This document shows, one piece after another, positions 40,601-49,502 of a stretch of 64,000 nt of DNA. The notes beneath the pieces were generated by a model. It was given only the letters and a program-made list of their open reading frames with translations, searched no databases and was not told the origin of the DNA. Position 1 is the first letter of the stretch. Each line of letters starts with the position of its first letter. Made by a program: the position numbers and the translations under genes. Source of the DNA: Aphanothece sp. CMT-3BRIN-NPC111 (GTDB lineage Bacteria > Cyanobacteriota > Cyanobacteriia > Cyanobacteriales > JAHHGU01). The DNA is taken from contig JAHHGU010000002.1 of assembly GCA_019359765.1 (NCBI GenBank), positions 1-64,000 on the forward strand. The letters are read 5' to 3'.

Positions 40601-41659
40601 CAATTCCAAACACTCTAGCACTGCCTCACCCAGCCGGTGTAAATGGGGACGCCCAACTATAAAGCCATTTTTACCATGCTCAATTATCTCTATAATCCCA
40701 CCAGCATCACTAACAATACAGCAACAGCCACACGCCATTGCCTCCAGTAGAGCATTTGGCATTCCTTCCCAAAGCGAAGGCTGGAGATAGACATCACACA
40801 GCCGCAGGTGCTTTGCCACATCTGTCTGTAAGGGTAAGTGACCCGTAATGATAATCCGCTGCACGTCTTCTGGATGCTGCGCCGCATAGACTTGTAAGGC
40901 GGCTTCCTGAGATGCCCTCACTTCCCCAATAATCAACAAACAAGCGGGACGTTTTGCCCGCACCGTTGTTAAAGCTTGCAAGAGAAACGAAGACCCCTTC
41001 TTTTCTCGTAACTCACCAGCAAATCCCAACACCACCTCATTCTCTGCAATACCCAAAGATGCCCGCAGCGCAGCGGCATCATCTTCAGAGGCAGATGGTG
41101 AAAAAGTCTGCTCGTTCACCGCATTTTTTAAAACCATGACATCCTCTCGCTGGCTTAACAGCTCGATTTTCCGAGCCAAATCTGCACTAACAGAGGTCAC
41201 GAGATCTGCTTTTTGTAGCGTCCACTGTAAACGAGCAAAATCCCCCGGTGGAAACATAGCGCGGTCAATATCATTCCCACGAACACTCACAGTACTAGCA
41301 AGTTTATTTAACGCCGCGAACCAAGTTGCCAAAAAACCACCCGGAAACAAATAGTGACCCCAGACGGCATCATACCTACGCGACTGATGCAGCCATTCCA
41401 GCACATTTAGTGTCTGGGGCATGGTCATATCCCAGTGGCGATACAACCCCACTCGGTAGACGCGAGGCATCCCTGCGTCTGCTGCTGGTGGCAAGACTTC
41501 ACCAGCTTGCAGGTAACGGCTCCAGGTGAGGATGTCTACTTCAATGCCCAGCTGTGAGAGCGTTTCGGTAATGCGACCAGCACTGCTAGCCAACCCACCA
41601 ACGTCTGGCGGAAACCTTTCGGTAATAAAAAGAAGATGTCGCACTGCGGTAGGAACCAC
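40475..41659 (-). CDS. Glycosyltransferase family 4
   Basis: A 394-residue GT-B enzyme. The N-terminus has FITERFPPDVGGLASSAGRI (Gly-rich acceptor loop). The donor domain has SLWEGMPNALLEAMACGCCCIVSDAGG (about 290-316, EX7E motif) and HGKNGFIV. It is probably a partner of the GT4 gene at 35107 in one polysaccharide or glycolipid pathway. Its 3' end is part of copy C of the repeated segment. Confidence 0.9.
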   Translation of the reverse strand: MVPTAVRHLLFITERFPPDVGGLASSAGRITETLSQLGIEVDILTWSRYLQAGEVLPPAADAGMPRVYRVGLYRHWDMTMPQTLNVLEWLHQSRRYDAVWGHYLFPGGFLATWFAALNKLASTVSVRGNDIDRAMFPPGDFARLQWTLQKADLVTSVSADLARKIELLSQREDVMVLKNAVNEQTFSPSASEDDAAALRASLGIAENEVVLGFAGELREKKGSSFLLQALTTVRAKRPACLLIIGEVRASQEAALQVYAAQHPEDVQRIIITGHLPLQTDVAKHLRLCDVYLQPSLWEGMPNALLEAMACGCCCIVSDAGGIIEIIEHGKNGFIVGRPHLHRLGEAVLECLELPLEVRRQIEVAARDRIHTEYSLEMEKLRLQEVLTRLMPNSS

Positions 41660-41887
41660 TCTTAATTCAAAAGTTTTGAGTTTTAAGTTTTGAGTTTTGA
41701 ATTATTAATTTTTAACTCAACACTCATAACTCCGCGAAGCGGTAAGAAGCTCTAGGCGAGTTAATCAATTTCTTTCCTCATTTCTAAAACCTCGGTAAAG
41801 TAGTCGCCAACCAAAGTTCATCAGATTTGTTAATGGTTAGTAGTTAGTTGTTCAAAATTACAATCCGCAGATATAACAATGTTGATT

Positions 41888-42330
41888 TCATAAGCTTTGT
41901 AGGCAATATTCTTTTTCCTGAACATAAACCTTTCGCAGCCACTCCACCGCTGCTTCCGACAGCCCAAGCTTTATTATGCCGACTAATTCACCCCAAGCAT
42001 ACAAATCTTTCAGGTATGCTGCGAGCTTGAATTTTTCCGCGTAAAATCCTACCCAAAAGTCAGGCGCTTTGAATTTGTTCTTCTTCCAGCGCTTGCGCCA
42101 ACAGAGGATATCTTGAGGCGTGGGTGGCTCGACTCCTACAATTGGCGGGATGTCAGCATAGCTGACAAAGGTACTCACGCCTTTTCCGACAACGTGGATT
42201 ACATATTGCCAGCAATCGATGCGATAGATGTATTCGGGTTGGAGCTTGAGATAATGGGCGATCGCCTCAACGGTGATAAAGCGTGCCAGATGATGAACAA
42301 CCTTAGATTTCGCCTCGGAGTTGCTACCAT
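41888..42330 (-). pseudogene. Frameshifted gene of unknown function
   Basis: The frame ending at 41888 is open far upstream of its first candidate start (GTG 42178). A far better start is the ATG at 42330, with GGGAGG eight bases upstream, but it is in another frame. If one G were added in CTCCGAGGCG (near 42315-42318), the protein would read MVATPEAKSKVVHHLARFIT and continue to the end, about 148 residues. The protein is Trp/Tyr/Lys-rich near CWRKRWKKNKFKAPDFWVGFYAEKF. No family recognised. This is either a recent frameshift or a sequencing error. Confidence 0.65.
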
Positions 42331-42430
42331 AATAATTACCTCCCAGATTCCTGGGATTTTGTTGGATAAGCGATTGCCTTTTCAGTTTGCGAAGCTTGGG
42401 GGCGATCGCTTTTAAATTGATAAACTCAAC

Positions 42431-42452
42431 TATAGTTTTATTTTAAACTATA
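42431..42452. promoter_or_regulatory. Palindromic operator overlapping the XRE start codon
   Basis: TATAGTTT-TATTTT-AAACTATA, a perfect 8-bp inverted repeat whose last base is the A of the ATG. No ribosome site lies in between. Position and symmetry suggest autorepression by the encoded helix-turn-helix protein. Confidence 0.55.
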
Positions 42453-42673
42453 TGTCAAGAACAGAATTGGTGAGGTTGCGGATTAGAGAGTTTGCCGCGA
42501 GAGAGGGCTGGACACTGAAAGAGCTTTCTGAGCGCTCAGGAGTGTCCTACAGCACGATCAAAACTTATGCAGTGTCTCAAGGAATGATGATGGCTGACAT
42601 AGGTGCCCTACGAAAGTTAGCTCGGACGTTTGATGTTTTGATAGAAGACTTGTTGGAAGACGTAAAGGAGTAG
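42452..42673 (+). CDS. XRE family helix-turn-helix regulator
   Basis: A 73-residue DNA-binding protein. The helix-turn-helix lies at about 13-45 (LKELSERSGVSYSTIKTYAV), followed by the usual ALRKLARTFDVLIEDLLED. It is a small Cro/C1-type regulator without an effector domain. Divergent from the frameshifted gene at 41888-42330 and adjacent to the end of the coiled-coil/helicase operon; it could regulate either. Confidence 0.87.
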   Translation: MSRTELVRLRIREFAAREGWTLKELSERSGVSYSTIKTYAVSQGMMMADIGALRKLARTFDVLIEDLLEDVKE

Positions 42674-42714
42674 GCGGAAGCCTATGCACTTCTGGCGAAT
42701 ATGCAGGGGAGGTT

Positions 42715-44673
42715 TTACCCCCACCTTGTTAAGGCTTGCAGGAGATTACTTCTATCTAAATTTAACCATTGCGATCGCGAATTTGCTTCTGTATTAAGTT
42801 TATGGCTGCTTGTTTGTGCTTCAGTTAAAGTATTATGTATGTTTTGATATTGTTGCAGTAGGTTTTCTAAACCTTTCTTACCGCCTAGTTGGTTAACAGC
42901 AGATAATACGTCTTGGCGAAGCTGTTCCAACTCGGATTGCGCTTGTAAAACTGTAGCGCTTCTATCTTCTGTATCTTTTGCTAACTGAGACACTGTTGTT
43001 TGAGCGCCTTCAACTTGAGAGGCTAAACCTAAGAGTGCAACTGTACGTTCCTGTATTTGCCTATCAAAAATACTACACTGCGTTTCAATTTGGCTTTCTC
43101 TTTGTTCCAGAGTAAATAGCAGATTTTCACGAAAGTGTTCTAACTGTGATTGCACTCCCAAAATTGTGGCACTTCTCTGTTGTGTTTCTTGGGCTAACTG
43201 GGAGACTGCGGCTTGATGGCTTTCAACTTGAGAGGCTAAACCTAAGAGTGCAACTGTACGTTCCTGTATTTGCCTATCAAAAGTATGAGAATGTTCTTTA
43301 ATTTGTTCCTTAACTTGTTGCAAATTATACAAAATATCTTGGCGCAATTCCTCTAAGTTTGATTGCACCTGTATAACCTTAGCTGTTTCTTCTTCCGTTT
43401 TATGTGCTAACTCAGAGGTTGAGGCTTTGTCTGCTTGAACTTGGGATGCTACCTCTTCTAAAAGTTCAGCACGTTCTTGTAAATAATCATTGAAGTAAGC
43501 ACATCTATTCTCTATTTGTCTCTGAGTTTGTTGTAGAGTAAGAACTGTATTTTGACGAAGCTGCTCTAACTCAGATTGCACTTGTAAAATCGTGGCAGTT
43601 CTCTCTTGTGTTTCTTGAGCTAGCTCAGAGACAGTTGTGCGATCGCTTTCAATTTGATAGACAAACCCCTCTAGAGTAACCGAACGTTCCTGTAGTTGCC
43701 TCTCAAAAGCATTACACTGATTCTCAATTCGTTGCTCAGTCTGTTGTAGAGTATATACTACATTTTGACGGAGTTGTTCTAGTGCCGATTGCACTCTTAA
43801 AACTTCAGTAGTGCCGTTTTCTACTTGTTGAGCTAACTGAGAAACTGTTGATGTATCGCTTTGAACTTGAGAAGCTAATCCCTCTAGTACAACCGAACGT
43901 TCCTGTAGTTCTCTCTCAGATGTACGTAACCTTTCATCAGCTTCCTGGAGTTGTGCCTGAGCCTCAGTTAATCTAATAGAAATGGTCTGAAGTTCATGGC
44001 GTAAGGCTTCCATACTTTCTTGACCACCAATAGCGGCTACAGTAGATAGCACCTGATTACAAATTTGCTCTAGGTCTGTCACTCTCTGATTAATAGAGCC
44101 ACGTAGTTGCTGTACTTTTCCGACTTGAAGCCTATTGTGTTGAGCTAGTCTAGCAGTATCTAATCTGACGGCTTCAGCGCGAGTTACCCCTTGATTGATT
44201 ACCTCTACTTGCTCTTGACTTCGCCTCTGAACCTCTTGTAGTTGCGTCTGAGCTACGCTCAACCCATTACGAGCATTTTGGAGTTCTTGCCGCAACTCAT
44301 TTAAGCCTTCTTGACGAGTAATTTCCGCTAAGGCTTGCCTACTGTTATCAATACAGGTACTTAGTTGCTCTATTTGACGCTGGCTCTCTTCAACCTGTTT
44401 AAAAATATCTAACTTGGCTGCTGTAACCTGAGATAGTGCTTCATTGGTTTGTGGCCAAATCTGTTGCAGCTGTTCCTGTGCTTCACCTAAATACTGACGG
44501 GTATCTTTTAGTTCTTGCAGTAATGCTTGTACTGATTCAAAGTTACGTGCTTCATTAAGTATATTATTGGCTTTTTCGATACCCTCTTTAATGATTTGTC
44601 TAAGATTATTAAGGTCACGAAGTGTTTTTTCATCAGTCTCATCATAGGCTGCTAAATCAGCTGAAGCTTCCAA
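42715..44673 (-). CDS. Long coiled-coil protein with 71-residue repeats
   Basis: A 652-residue, nearly all-helical protein with no signal or membrane segment. From about residue 230 to 600 it contains five 71-residue repeats (213 bp; equivalent positions 43022, 43235, 43448, 43661 and 43874). Each contains ERxVxLxGLASQVxxxxxxVSQLAxxTxxRSATxLxxQSELEQLRQ. It resembles an SMC-like rod without an ATPase head. It starts 27 bases after the RelE/helicase fusion gene, so the two are almost certainly cotranscribed and may form one complex. Function unknown. Confidence 0.82.
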   Translation of the reverse strand: MEASADLAAYDETDEKTLRDLNNLRQIIKEGIEKANNILNEARNFESVQALLQELKDTRQYLGEAQEQLQQIWPQTNEALSQVTAAKLDIFKQVEESQRQIEQLSTCIDNSRQALAEITRQEGLNELRQELQNARNGLSVAQTQLQEVQRRSQEQVEVINQGVTRAEAVRLDTARLAQHNRLQVGKVQQLRGSINQRVTDLEQICNQVLSTVAAIGGQESMEALRHELQTISIRLTEAQAQLQEADERLRTSERELQERSVVLEGLASQVQSDTSTVSQLAQQVENGTTEVLRVQSALEQLRQNVVYTLQQTEQRIENQCNAFERQLQERSVTLEGFVYQIESDRTTVSELAQETQERTATILQVQSELEQLRQNTVLTLQQTQRQIENRCAYFNDYLQERAELLEEVASQVQADKASTSELAHKTEEETAKVIQVQSNLEELRQDILYNLQQVKEQIKEHSHTFDRQIQERTVALLGLASQVESHQAAVSQLAQETQQRSATILGVQSQLEHFRENLLFTLEQRESQIETQCSIFDRQIQERTVALLGLASQVEGAQTTVSQLAKDTEDRSATVLQAQSELEQLRQDVLSAVNQLGGKKGLENLLQQYQNIHNTLTEAQTSSHKLNTEANSRSQWLNLDRSNLLQALTRWG

Positions 44674-44700
44674 AATATCACCTCATCTAAGCTAGTTATT

Positions 44701-46980
44701 TTAAAAATGTTCTGAGAGCAGAGTTTCACAGACCAGCGATAGTAAAGAACCTGATTTATATCCTATTTCAGGAAAAGGATAATTACTGGGAAAAGGTTGC
44801 TCTAGCCTTGTACGTACTCGCGCTGCTTCGTAGGGAAGACCTTTATTTTCTAGATCTCTAGCGATGCTTTCAAGTAGACGTACATACTCTCTTGGTTCAC
44901 CTTCCTGTAACTGAGATGCTTCTCGTACTGCTTGCCAAGAACAGTTCATTGAGCGTAGCAGTAAACAGCGCAACGCAATGCTCTGACATTGTTCTAATTC
45001 ACTACATAAATGCTCAGTAGAATGTTGTTTGAGAATAGAAATTGCCTCCTGCTCCCATTTGTAAAGCGTTTCTCCCTCAACCCTTGCTAGCTGTAAAGCT
45101 AAGTATGTGTCCCAGTAAAGGTATCCTGTTTCCCAACTTGTCTGCAAGTATCGATGAACATCATCTATTATCTGAGTTAGATCAACATCGCTCGCTACTC
45201 CAGTAATCCATGTCACGGCAGAAGAGAAATCAATAGGAGCGCAGTAGGCAAAATAATCACGAGCATCACAGTTGATACGCTCTAACTCTGCTGTAGTAGC
45301 TACAACTAGTAAACGGGAACGAGTGCGGGTGAGTAAGGTGTACCACTGGAAGCTCTCTTCTAATGAAGGTGTACCAGTCCCATGAAATAAGCATAACGCC
45401 ACGGCAGCTTCAAATTCACGTCCCTTAGCTTGCTCAGCATTGATAATTTCTAGACTATCAAAACTACCATACTGGCAATCCAGATTATTATGAAGGACTC
45501 TCACTTGATTGGCTAACTTTCTTAGCAACCATCGCTCATCATCTTCTTCAGATTTAGAGGACTGTGCTAACTGTCTCAGAAACTCCAAAGCCATATCTAG
45601 TGATGAACACTCTAGCAGACGCACTAGCTCACCCTCTTCAAGCGAATTTTCAGGTTTAGCTGGTTCTGGTAGTTCATTATGCCGACCACCCAGCTTTAAA
45701 TTTTCCTGCCTTGCAAAATCCAAAAACTGGTTAGCAAATTCTAAAATGCGTTGCGAATTGCGGTAGTTGTATACAAGCTCAGTAGTTTGCTTAAGTTCTA
45801 AATGCCCCCAGTTGAAGTCTACTGGCTGTACCCGCTGATTTAAATCTCCTAGTAACCAAAGGTAAGTTGGATGGTTCTGTTTATGCCATTTTTTACACAG
45901 GTTAATCACAGCTAACAGCTCGTCGAGTAGATAATCCTGAGCTTCATCAATAATTAAAATTGTCCGTTCTGCGCTTTTTGTAATTATAGGTGCGTTTGAT
46001 ATAAGTTCCTTAGCAGCATCTAGGCGACATAGACGGTGGTTTAGTTCTCTTTCCCACCATTCACGCCTAATCCTCCTAAGTATATTTATGCGCCTTTCGT
46101 TCGTTTTGTAGATTGGATTGTTATCGTGATTATGATTATTATCATTAAGGATAAAGGCTTGGTAAAGCAATACGTCATGATAACTAATTGTTTCCCCGAT
46201 ATTGAGATGAATTCTTTCAGCTATGTTTTGTAAAGCTTGTAATTCTTCCTCTGGAGATGCAATCCTCTGTCGCATATCGGGAGCAACTTCACCAATCCAC
46301 TCTGAAAATGTACCAATGAAAAAACCTTCAGTATTTCGCTGTCGTATGTTCTTTACTTCTGAGTAATCTGCTATGTCCCTACAAAGTGCTTTTGGCACTA
46401 TGAGCATTGTGTTCCACTCATACTGTTGGTGGAATTCACAGCCAAGCAAAACAGCACAAACGGTTTTACCTGTTCCTGGTGCGCTCTGAACTAATAAAGC
46501 TCTGCTGCGAATGTCCGCTGTGGGGTTATTGGCTACCTGTAGTAAGTCTTCAGATACTTGTCTCTGGAGCTGTGTCAATATAGGTGAGTAACGATAGCCT
46601 CCGTATACAAAACTGTACCAAGCGTTGTTCTCTTCCCGATTCAACACATAGGCTTGAGTAGCATCTGTTGAGCTTATCTCTGCATATTCTGGGTTCCAAC
46701 CATAAGCAGGAATACGCTGGCGATCTGCAAAGTTGTCTTGGTAAACATCTCTTCGCAATCCAGCTTTTACGATTAAAATATGACCGCAGTCCCCTTCCCA
46801 GATAACACGCACATCATCAAGTCTTGTTCTCCTCAGTGAGTGAAATCCCTCCAAAAACTCAGTGTGTCTATAGTCTCCTTCACTTAAGCGACGGAAAATC
46901 TCGTATATTTTTCTTGAAGGTACTATTGAAAGCTTTTGTATGTCACGGATAGCCGCCCGAATAATTTTGACTATTGGCAT
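44701..46980 (-). CDS. RelE/ParE-like domain fused to SF1 (UvrD/DUF2075-like) helicase
   Basis: A 759-residue protein. Residues about 1-85 look like a RelE/ParE toxin fold: IRDIQKLSIVPSRKIYEIFRRL, then RRTRLDDVRVIWEGD and LIVKAGLRRDVYQ. Superfamily 1 helicase motifs follow: Walker A SAPGTGKTVCA (about 166-176), Walker B LIIDEAQDYL (about 340-349), motif III WLLGDLNQR (about 373), motif IV YNYRNSQRIL, motif V NAEQAKGREF and motif VI TRTRSRLLVV. A C-terminal helical tail of about 180 residues is unassigned. The toxin-like domain at the N-terminus of a helicase suggests nucleic-acid surveillance or defence. Downstream coiled-coil gene is probably its partner. Confidence 0.85.
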   Translation of the reverse strand: MPIVKIIRAAIRDIQKLSIVPSRKIYEIFRRLSEGDYRHTEFLEGFHSLRRTRLDDVRVIWEGDCGHILIVKAGLRRDVYQDNFADRQRIPAYGWNPEYAEISSTDATQAYVLNREENNAWYSFVYGGYRYSPILTQLQRQVSEDLLQVANNPTADIRSRALLVQSAPGTGKTVCAVLLGCEFHQQYEWNTMLIVPKALCRDIADYSEVKNIRQRNTEGFFIGTFSEWIGEVAPDMRQRIASPEEELQALQNIAERIHLNIGETISYHDVLLYQAFILNDNNHNHDNNPIYKTNERRINILRRIRREWWERELNHRLCRLDAAKELISNAPIITKSAERTILIIDEAQDYLLDELLAVINLCKKWHKQNHPTYLWLLGDLNQRVQPVDFNWGHLELKQTTELVYNYRNSQRILEFANQFLDFARQENLKLGGRHNELPEPAKPENSLEEGELVRLLECSSLDMALEFLRQLAQSSKSEEDDERWLLRKLANQVRVLHNNLDCQYGSFDSLEIINAEQAKGREFEAAVALCLFHGTGTPSLEESFQWYTLLTRTRSRLLVVATTAELERINCDARDYFAYCAPIDFSSAVTWITGVASDVDLTQIIDDVHRYLQTSWETGYLYWDTYLALQLARVEGETLYKWEQEAISILKQHSTEHLCSELEQCQSIALRCLLLRSMNCSWQAVREASQLQEGEPREYVRLLESIARDLENKGLPYEAARVRTRLEQPFPSNYPFPEIGYKSGSLLSLVCETLLSEHF

Positions 46981-47298
46981 ACACGCTAGACCCTCTTGGC
47001 TTCAGGGAATAGCATAATCTTAGTATTCGTACAAAGTATTCCCACAAAAACTTAAAAATTTTTATCCTGTACTAAATCCAACACAACCAGAGCGGCAAAA
47101 GACTGGAGAGGCGATCGCTCCCTCCTACTTCTAACTGTATTTATAGGCGGTGATGCCAGAGCAAGTGCTTATCCTCTTCTTCAACCCGTTCAAACCCGCT
47201 AATCTAGAGGAGCCTGCCTCCACTAGCGTCAGCACTGCTAACGCCATATGGCAAAATGAGAGGCAGCGATCAAAGATTCTTAAATATAGGTAATTGAA
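46981..47298. other. Intergenic region between divergent helicase operon and chlI
   Basis: About 318 bases expected to hold both promoters. No gene or strong structure is seen. Confidence 0.4.
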
Positions 47299-48417
47299 GT
47301 GAGTCCGACTGCCCAAGCGCCCCCTAAACGCCGCGTGGTTTTTCCTTTTACTGCCATCGTCGGTCAGGAAGAGATGAAACTGGCTTTGCTGCTGAATACG
47401 ATCGATCCTTATGTTGGCGGGGTCATGATCATGGGCGATCGCGGCACCGGCAAATCCACAACCATCCGCGCACTGGCTGATTTACTACCAGAAATTGAAG
47501 TTGTTGTCAATGACCCCTTCAACAGCCATCCCAGCGACCCCGACTTGATGAGCGATGAAGTCAGGCAACAAATAATCGAACAGCAGGCATCACCCGCAGT
47601 GACCAAGAAAAAAGTGCCAATGGTTGACCTGCCTCTGGGTGCCACAGAAGACCGAGTTTGCGGCACGATAGACATTGAGAAAGCGTTATCCGAAGGCGTC
47701 AAAGCCTTTGAGCCAGGACTTCTAGCAAAAGCCAATCGCGGCATCCTTTATGTAGATGAAGTCAACCTACTCGATGACCACCTAGTAGACGTGCTGCTGG
47801 ACTCAGCAGCAAGCGGTTGGAACACCGTCGAACGGGAAGGCATTTCTATTCGCCACCCCGCCCGTTTCGTTCTTGTAGGTTCCGGCAACCCCGAAGAAGG
47901 AGAACTGCGACCCCAACTGCTGGATCGGTTTGGAATGCACGCAGAAATCCGCACCGTCAAAGAGCCAACTCTGCGGGTGCAAATTGTTGAGCAACGAGCT
48001 GAATTTGACCAAACTCCCTACGAATTTATCGAAAAATACCGAATACAGCAAGAGGAATTGCAAAAATGGATTGTAGAGGCTCAAAAACGTCTACCGGAAG
48101 TAAAAATCGACTATGACCTGCGGGTGAAAATCTCGGAAGTTTGTTCTGAGCTTGATGTTGATGGCTTGCGGGGCGATATTGTTACCAACCGTGCAGCTAA
48201 AGCCTTAGCAGCCTTTGAAGGGCGCAACGAAGTTACCGTAGACGATATTCGTCGCGTCATCACCTTGTGCCTGCGCCATCGGCTGCGTAAAGACCCCTTA
48301 GAGTCTATTGATTCAGGCTATAAAGTGCAAAAAGCCTTCAATCGGGTGTTTGGACTAGAAGCCTCAGAAGAAAATGCCGCTGCTACACCTAACGGAGTGC
48401 GCCAGGGTGTCCGGTAA
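47299..48417 (+). CDS. chlI: Magnesium chelatase ATPase subunit I
   Basis: AAA+ motor of magnesium chelatase, which inserts Mg into protoporphyrin IX at the entry to chlorophyll synthesis together with ChlD and ChlH. The 372 residues start with GTG at 47299. Visible: [19 protein letters not shown], Walker [11 protein letters not shown] (about 45-54), the ChlI-specific insert [14 protein letters not shown], Walker [21 protein letters not shown] (about 149-168), and [19 protein letters not shown]. Length and motifs match plant and cyanobacterial ChlI. chlD and chlH are not in the window. Confidence 0.97.
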   Translation: MSPTAQAPPKRRVVFPFTAIVGQEEMKLALLLNTIDPYVGGVMIMGDRGTGKSTTIRALADLLPEIEVVVNDPFNSHPSDPDLMSDEVRQQIIEQQASPAVTKKKVPMVDLPLGATEDRVCGTIDIEKALSEGVKAFEPGLLAKANRGILYVDEVNLLDDHLVDVLLDSAASGWNTVEREGISIRHPARFVLVGSGNPEEGELRPQLLDRFGMHAEIRTVKEPTLRVQIVEQRAEFDQTPYEFIEKYRIQQEELQKWIVEAQKRLPEVKIDYDLRVKISEVCSELDVDGLRGDIVTNRAAKALAAFEGRNEVTVDDIRRVITLCLRHRLRKDPLESIDSGYKVQKAFNRVFGLEASEENAAATPNGVRQGVR

Positions 48418-48479
48418 TTCTGCTTGCTCACGATACTTTGCACGGGCATAAACTGAGAGTTTGGTTGGTAATGGGGTAT

Positions 48480-48560
48480 GAGTATTGAGTGCCAAGTGTA
48501 GAGTTAAATACAGTTTTTAATTCAAAACTCAAAACTCAAAACTTAAAACTTTTTCCATTA
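48480..48560. repeat. Heptameric CAAAACT repeats
   Basis: A run of TCAAAACTCAAAACTCAAAA-type heptamers. Similar AGTTTTGAGTTTTGAG runs occur near 41671-41700, 49408-49460 and 51571-51660. They are short tandemly repeated repetitive sequences typical of cyanobacteria. In single strands the two orientations could pair. Confidence 0.7.
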
Positions 48561-48604
48561 CCAACAGCCAAAAGAGCGCTATCTATGACCGTGTAGAATA
48601 CATT

Positions 48605-49387
48605 ATGCCAAAGCCGCTGATTGAACTGAAGGGTATTAGTAAGTCTTTTGGTAGCAGTGTTGTCCTGGATAATGCTGACCTGACGATTTATCCGGGTGAG
48701 GCAGTAGGGATTATTGGCCCTTCTGGAACTGGCAAATCAACGATTCTGCGTATTATTGCCGGTTTACTCGCACCGGATGCCGGTGAGATTTATGTGCAGG
48801 GACAGTTAAGGCAGGGGTTAATTGAAGATGCCCAAGACCCAATTTTTATCGGCATGGTGTTTCAGCAGGCGGCTTTATTCGATTCTTTAACCGTGGAAGA
48901 GAATGTTGGCTTCCTGCTATTTCAGCACTCAAAACTATCGCGCCGGAAAATTCGGCAACTGGTGGAGCAAAAGCTAGAGATGGTTGGGTTGCCTGGAGTG
49001 AGCGATCGCTATCCAGCTGAACTATCCGGTGGTATGCGTAAACGGGTGAGTTTTGCCCGTGCCATTATGTCCAACCCAGACAATCCCAGAGATACGCCAG
49101 AAGTTTTGCTATATGATGAACCTACAGCTGGTCTTGATCCCATAGCTTCAACCGTGATTGAGGATTTAGTCCGCGATCTCCAGCGTGTTAAAGGTGGCTG
49201 TAGCACCTATGTAATGGTGACGCACCAAGACAGCACCATTCGCCGCACCGCTGACCGAATTGTGTTTCTCTACCAGGGCAAGGTGCAGTGGCAGGGTACG
49301 GTCAATGATATAGATACCACAGAAAATCCTCTCGCTCGACAATTCTTTAGTGGTAGTGTCACCGGGCCAATCCAGGTTGGAGGTTAG
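48605..49387 (+). CDS. ABC transporter ATP-binding protein, MlaF-like
   Basis: A 260-residue ATPase of the Mla/TGD lipid transport family. Walker A GPSGTGKST (about 39-47), signature ELSGGMRKRVSFARAI (about 139-154), Walker B VLLYDEPTAGLDP (about 169-181) and the switch His in VTHQD are intact. The signature SGGMRKR is characteristic of MCE-associated ATPases. It precedes the MlaD-like gene, and together they should work with an MlaE permease encoded elsewhere, moving lipids between the envelope membranes. Confidence 0.93.
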   Translation: MPKPLIELKGISKSFGSSVVLDNADLTIYPGEAVGIIGPSGTGKSTILRIIAGLLAPDAGEIYVQGQLRQGLIEDAQDPIFIGMVFQQAALFDSLTVEENVGFLLFQHSKLSRRKIRQLVEQKLEMVGLPGVSDRYPAELSGGMRKRVSFARAIMSNPDNPRDTPEVLLYDEPTAGLDPIASTVIEDLVRDLQRVKGGCSTYVMVTHQDSTIRRTADRIVFLYQGKVQWQGTVNDIDTTENPLARQFFSGSVTGPIQVGG

Positions 49388-49502
49388 GATAGCTTTGCGA
49401 GAGTTATGAGTTTTAAGTTATGAGTTTTGAGTTAAGGCTCTGGATTCAAAACTCATAACTCAGCACTTCATTACTTGCCGAAAGCTGAGAGAGGAGGAAC
49501 TA

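Noticed and set aside
42113..42415. Plus-strand 100-aa frame
   Set aside because: Antisense to the frameshifted minus-strand gene, whose frame has the better ribosome site and protein-like composition.
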